12,846 bases of DNA from an uncultured Clostridiaceae bacterium. GTDB taxonomy: Bacteria > Bacillota > Clostridia > Lachnospirales > Lachnospiraceae. The notes under the pieces were generated by a model that was not told the DNA's origin, did no database searches, and worked only from the letters and a program-made list of their open reading frames with translations. The translations under genes were made by a program, and so were the position numbers. The stretch spans positions 1 to 12,846 of the forward strand of contig CATKZA010000010.1 in the NCBI GenBank assembly GCA_949841235.1. The letters run 5' to 3'. Positions 12,314 through 12,846 of this stretch are shown in pieces (within the stretch, counting starts at the first letter, position 1; each line of letters begins with the position of its first letter).

Positions 12314-12342
12314 TTGAACTTCTCCGGGACATATGGTATAAT
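12314..12342 (+). promoter_or_regulatory. Sigma-A-type promoter of galT
   Basis: TTGAAC (12314-12319, four of six consensus bases) and a perfect TATAAT (12337-12342) are 17 bp apart. A start near 12349 would give a leader of about 50 nt before the galT ATG. No operator or attenuator is obvious in that leader. Confidence 0.8.
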
Positions 12343-12401
12343 GAAAGACAAGATTTTTGTTTTTTGGACGCAGCTGCATGATGCGAAGGGAGGATATGGC
12401 A

Positions 12402-12846
12402 ATGGCAAATGTGAACGCACTGATTGGGGAACTGGTTTCCTATGGCATGGAATGTGGATTGGTGGCAGAGGAGGACAGGGTATATACGGTCAATCGCCTG
12501 TTGGAAGTCCTTTGTCTGGATGAGTATGAGGAGGTGGGGAAGGCTTCCGGCATGCCTTTGGAAGATATTCTGGCGGGTCTGCTGGACTGGGCATTTGAGC
12601 ATGGCATTTTGGAAGAAAATAGCGTGGTGTATCGGGATCTCTTTGACACCAAGCTGATGAGCGCTCTGGTTCCTGCCCCCAGCGTGGTGATTAAGCGGTT
12701 CAGGGAGCTTTACCGGGAGGATCCGGAAAAGGCCACGGATTTTTATTATCAGTTTAGCTGCGACACGGACTATATCCGCCGCTATCGAATCAAAAAGGAT
12801 CAGAAATGGACGGCGGACACTGCCTATGGCACGCTGGACGTGACCA
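12402..12846 (+). CDS. galT: UDP-glucose--hexose-1-phosphate uridylyltransferase, Firmicutes type (5' part)
   Basis: GalT swaps UMP between UDP-glucose and galactose-1-phosphate in the Leloir pathway. Only the first 148 codons lie in the window; the frame is open to the end. The sequence shows the N-terminal signature of the Firmicutes (class II) enzyme: an N-terminal helical region (LIGELVSYGMECGL), then YRDLFDTKLMSALVPAPSVVI, DPEKATDFYYQFSCDTDYIRR and a KWTADTAYGTLDVT segment. The catalytic HxH region would lie beyond the window. Two start codons are possible, 12396 and 12402; I chose 12402 because AAGGGAGG (12386-12393) then sits 8 nt upstream, against 2 nt for the earlier one. It has its own promoter, so it begins a new unit, possibly with other gal genes downstream. 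Confidence 0.88.
   Translation, partial: MANVNALIGELVSYGMECGLVAEEDRVYTVNRLLEVLCLDEYEEVGKASGMPLEDILAGLLDWAFEHGILEENSVVYRDLFDTKLMSALVPAPSVVIKRFRELYREDPEKATDFYYQFSCDTDYIRRYRIKKDQKWTADTAYGTLDVT

Overview
The window looks like chromosomal DNA of an anaerobic gut Firmicute, most likely Lachnospiraceae (Clostridia). Four things point that way: an oxygen-sensitive class III ribonucleotide reductase; a giant secreted BspA-type leucine-rich-repeat (LRR) protein with a Pro/Thr linker and a lysine-rich C-terminal LRR module; a tRNA-sensing T-box leader in front of leuA; and a Firmicutes-type GalT. Strong AGGAGG ribosome binding sites and sigma-A-like promoters agree. This placement is inference from gene content, not from a marker gene.

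Layout. Positions 1-69 are a short leader with two overlapping potential hairpins, the second covering the nrdD ribosome binding site. nrdD (70-2232, +) is complete. It converges on a small histidine phosphotransfer (Hpt) gene (2271-2633, -), and the hairpin between them runs into the Hpt coding end. A 289-bp divergent intergenic region holds a very good minus-strand promoter for Hpt and a weaker plus-strand promoter candidate for the next gene. That gene (2923-8793, +) encodes a 1956-residue exported LRR protein. It has three LRR blocks and, between the second and third, a segment with the Cys/His/Asp signature of a papain-like cysteine peptidase. A long imperfect palindrome (8834-8894) follows it.

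The 8945-9433 region is a complete leucine regulatory leader: promoter, T-box stem I with a CUG (Leu) specifier, the T-box antiterminator sequence, an intrinsic terminator, and a further unexplained hairpin. It drives leuA (9434-11113), followed 11 nt later by an FkbM-type methyltransferase gene (11125-12291). A consensus-like promoter (12314-12342) then starts galT, which is cut by the window end after 148 codons.

The genes do not form one pathway: deoxynucleotide synthesis, phosphorelay, surface adhesion or proteolysis, leucine synthesis, methyl transfer and galactose use sit side by side. The one clear regulatory unit is T-box-leuA-fkbM. I see no CRISPR array, transposase, phage gene, tRNA or rRNA. 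The most interesting items are the peptidase-like domain inside the LRR protein and the methyltransferase placed under leucine T-box control.
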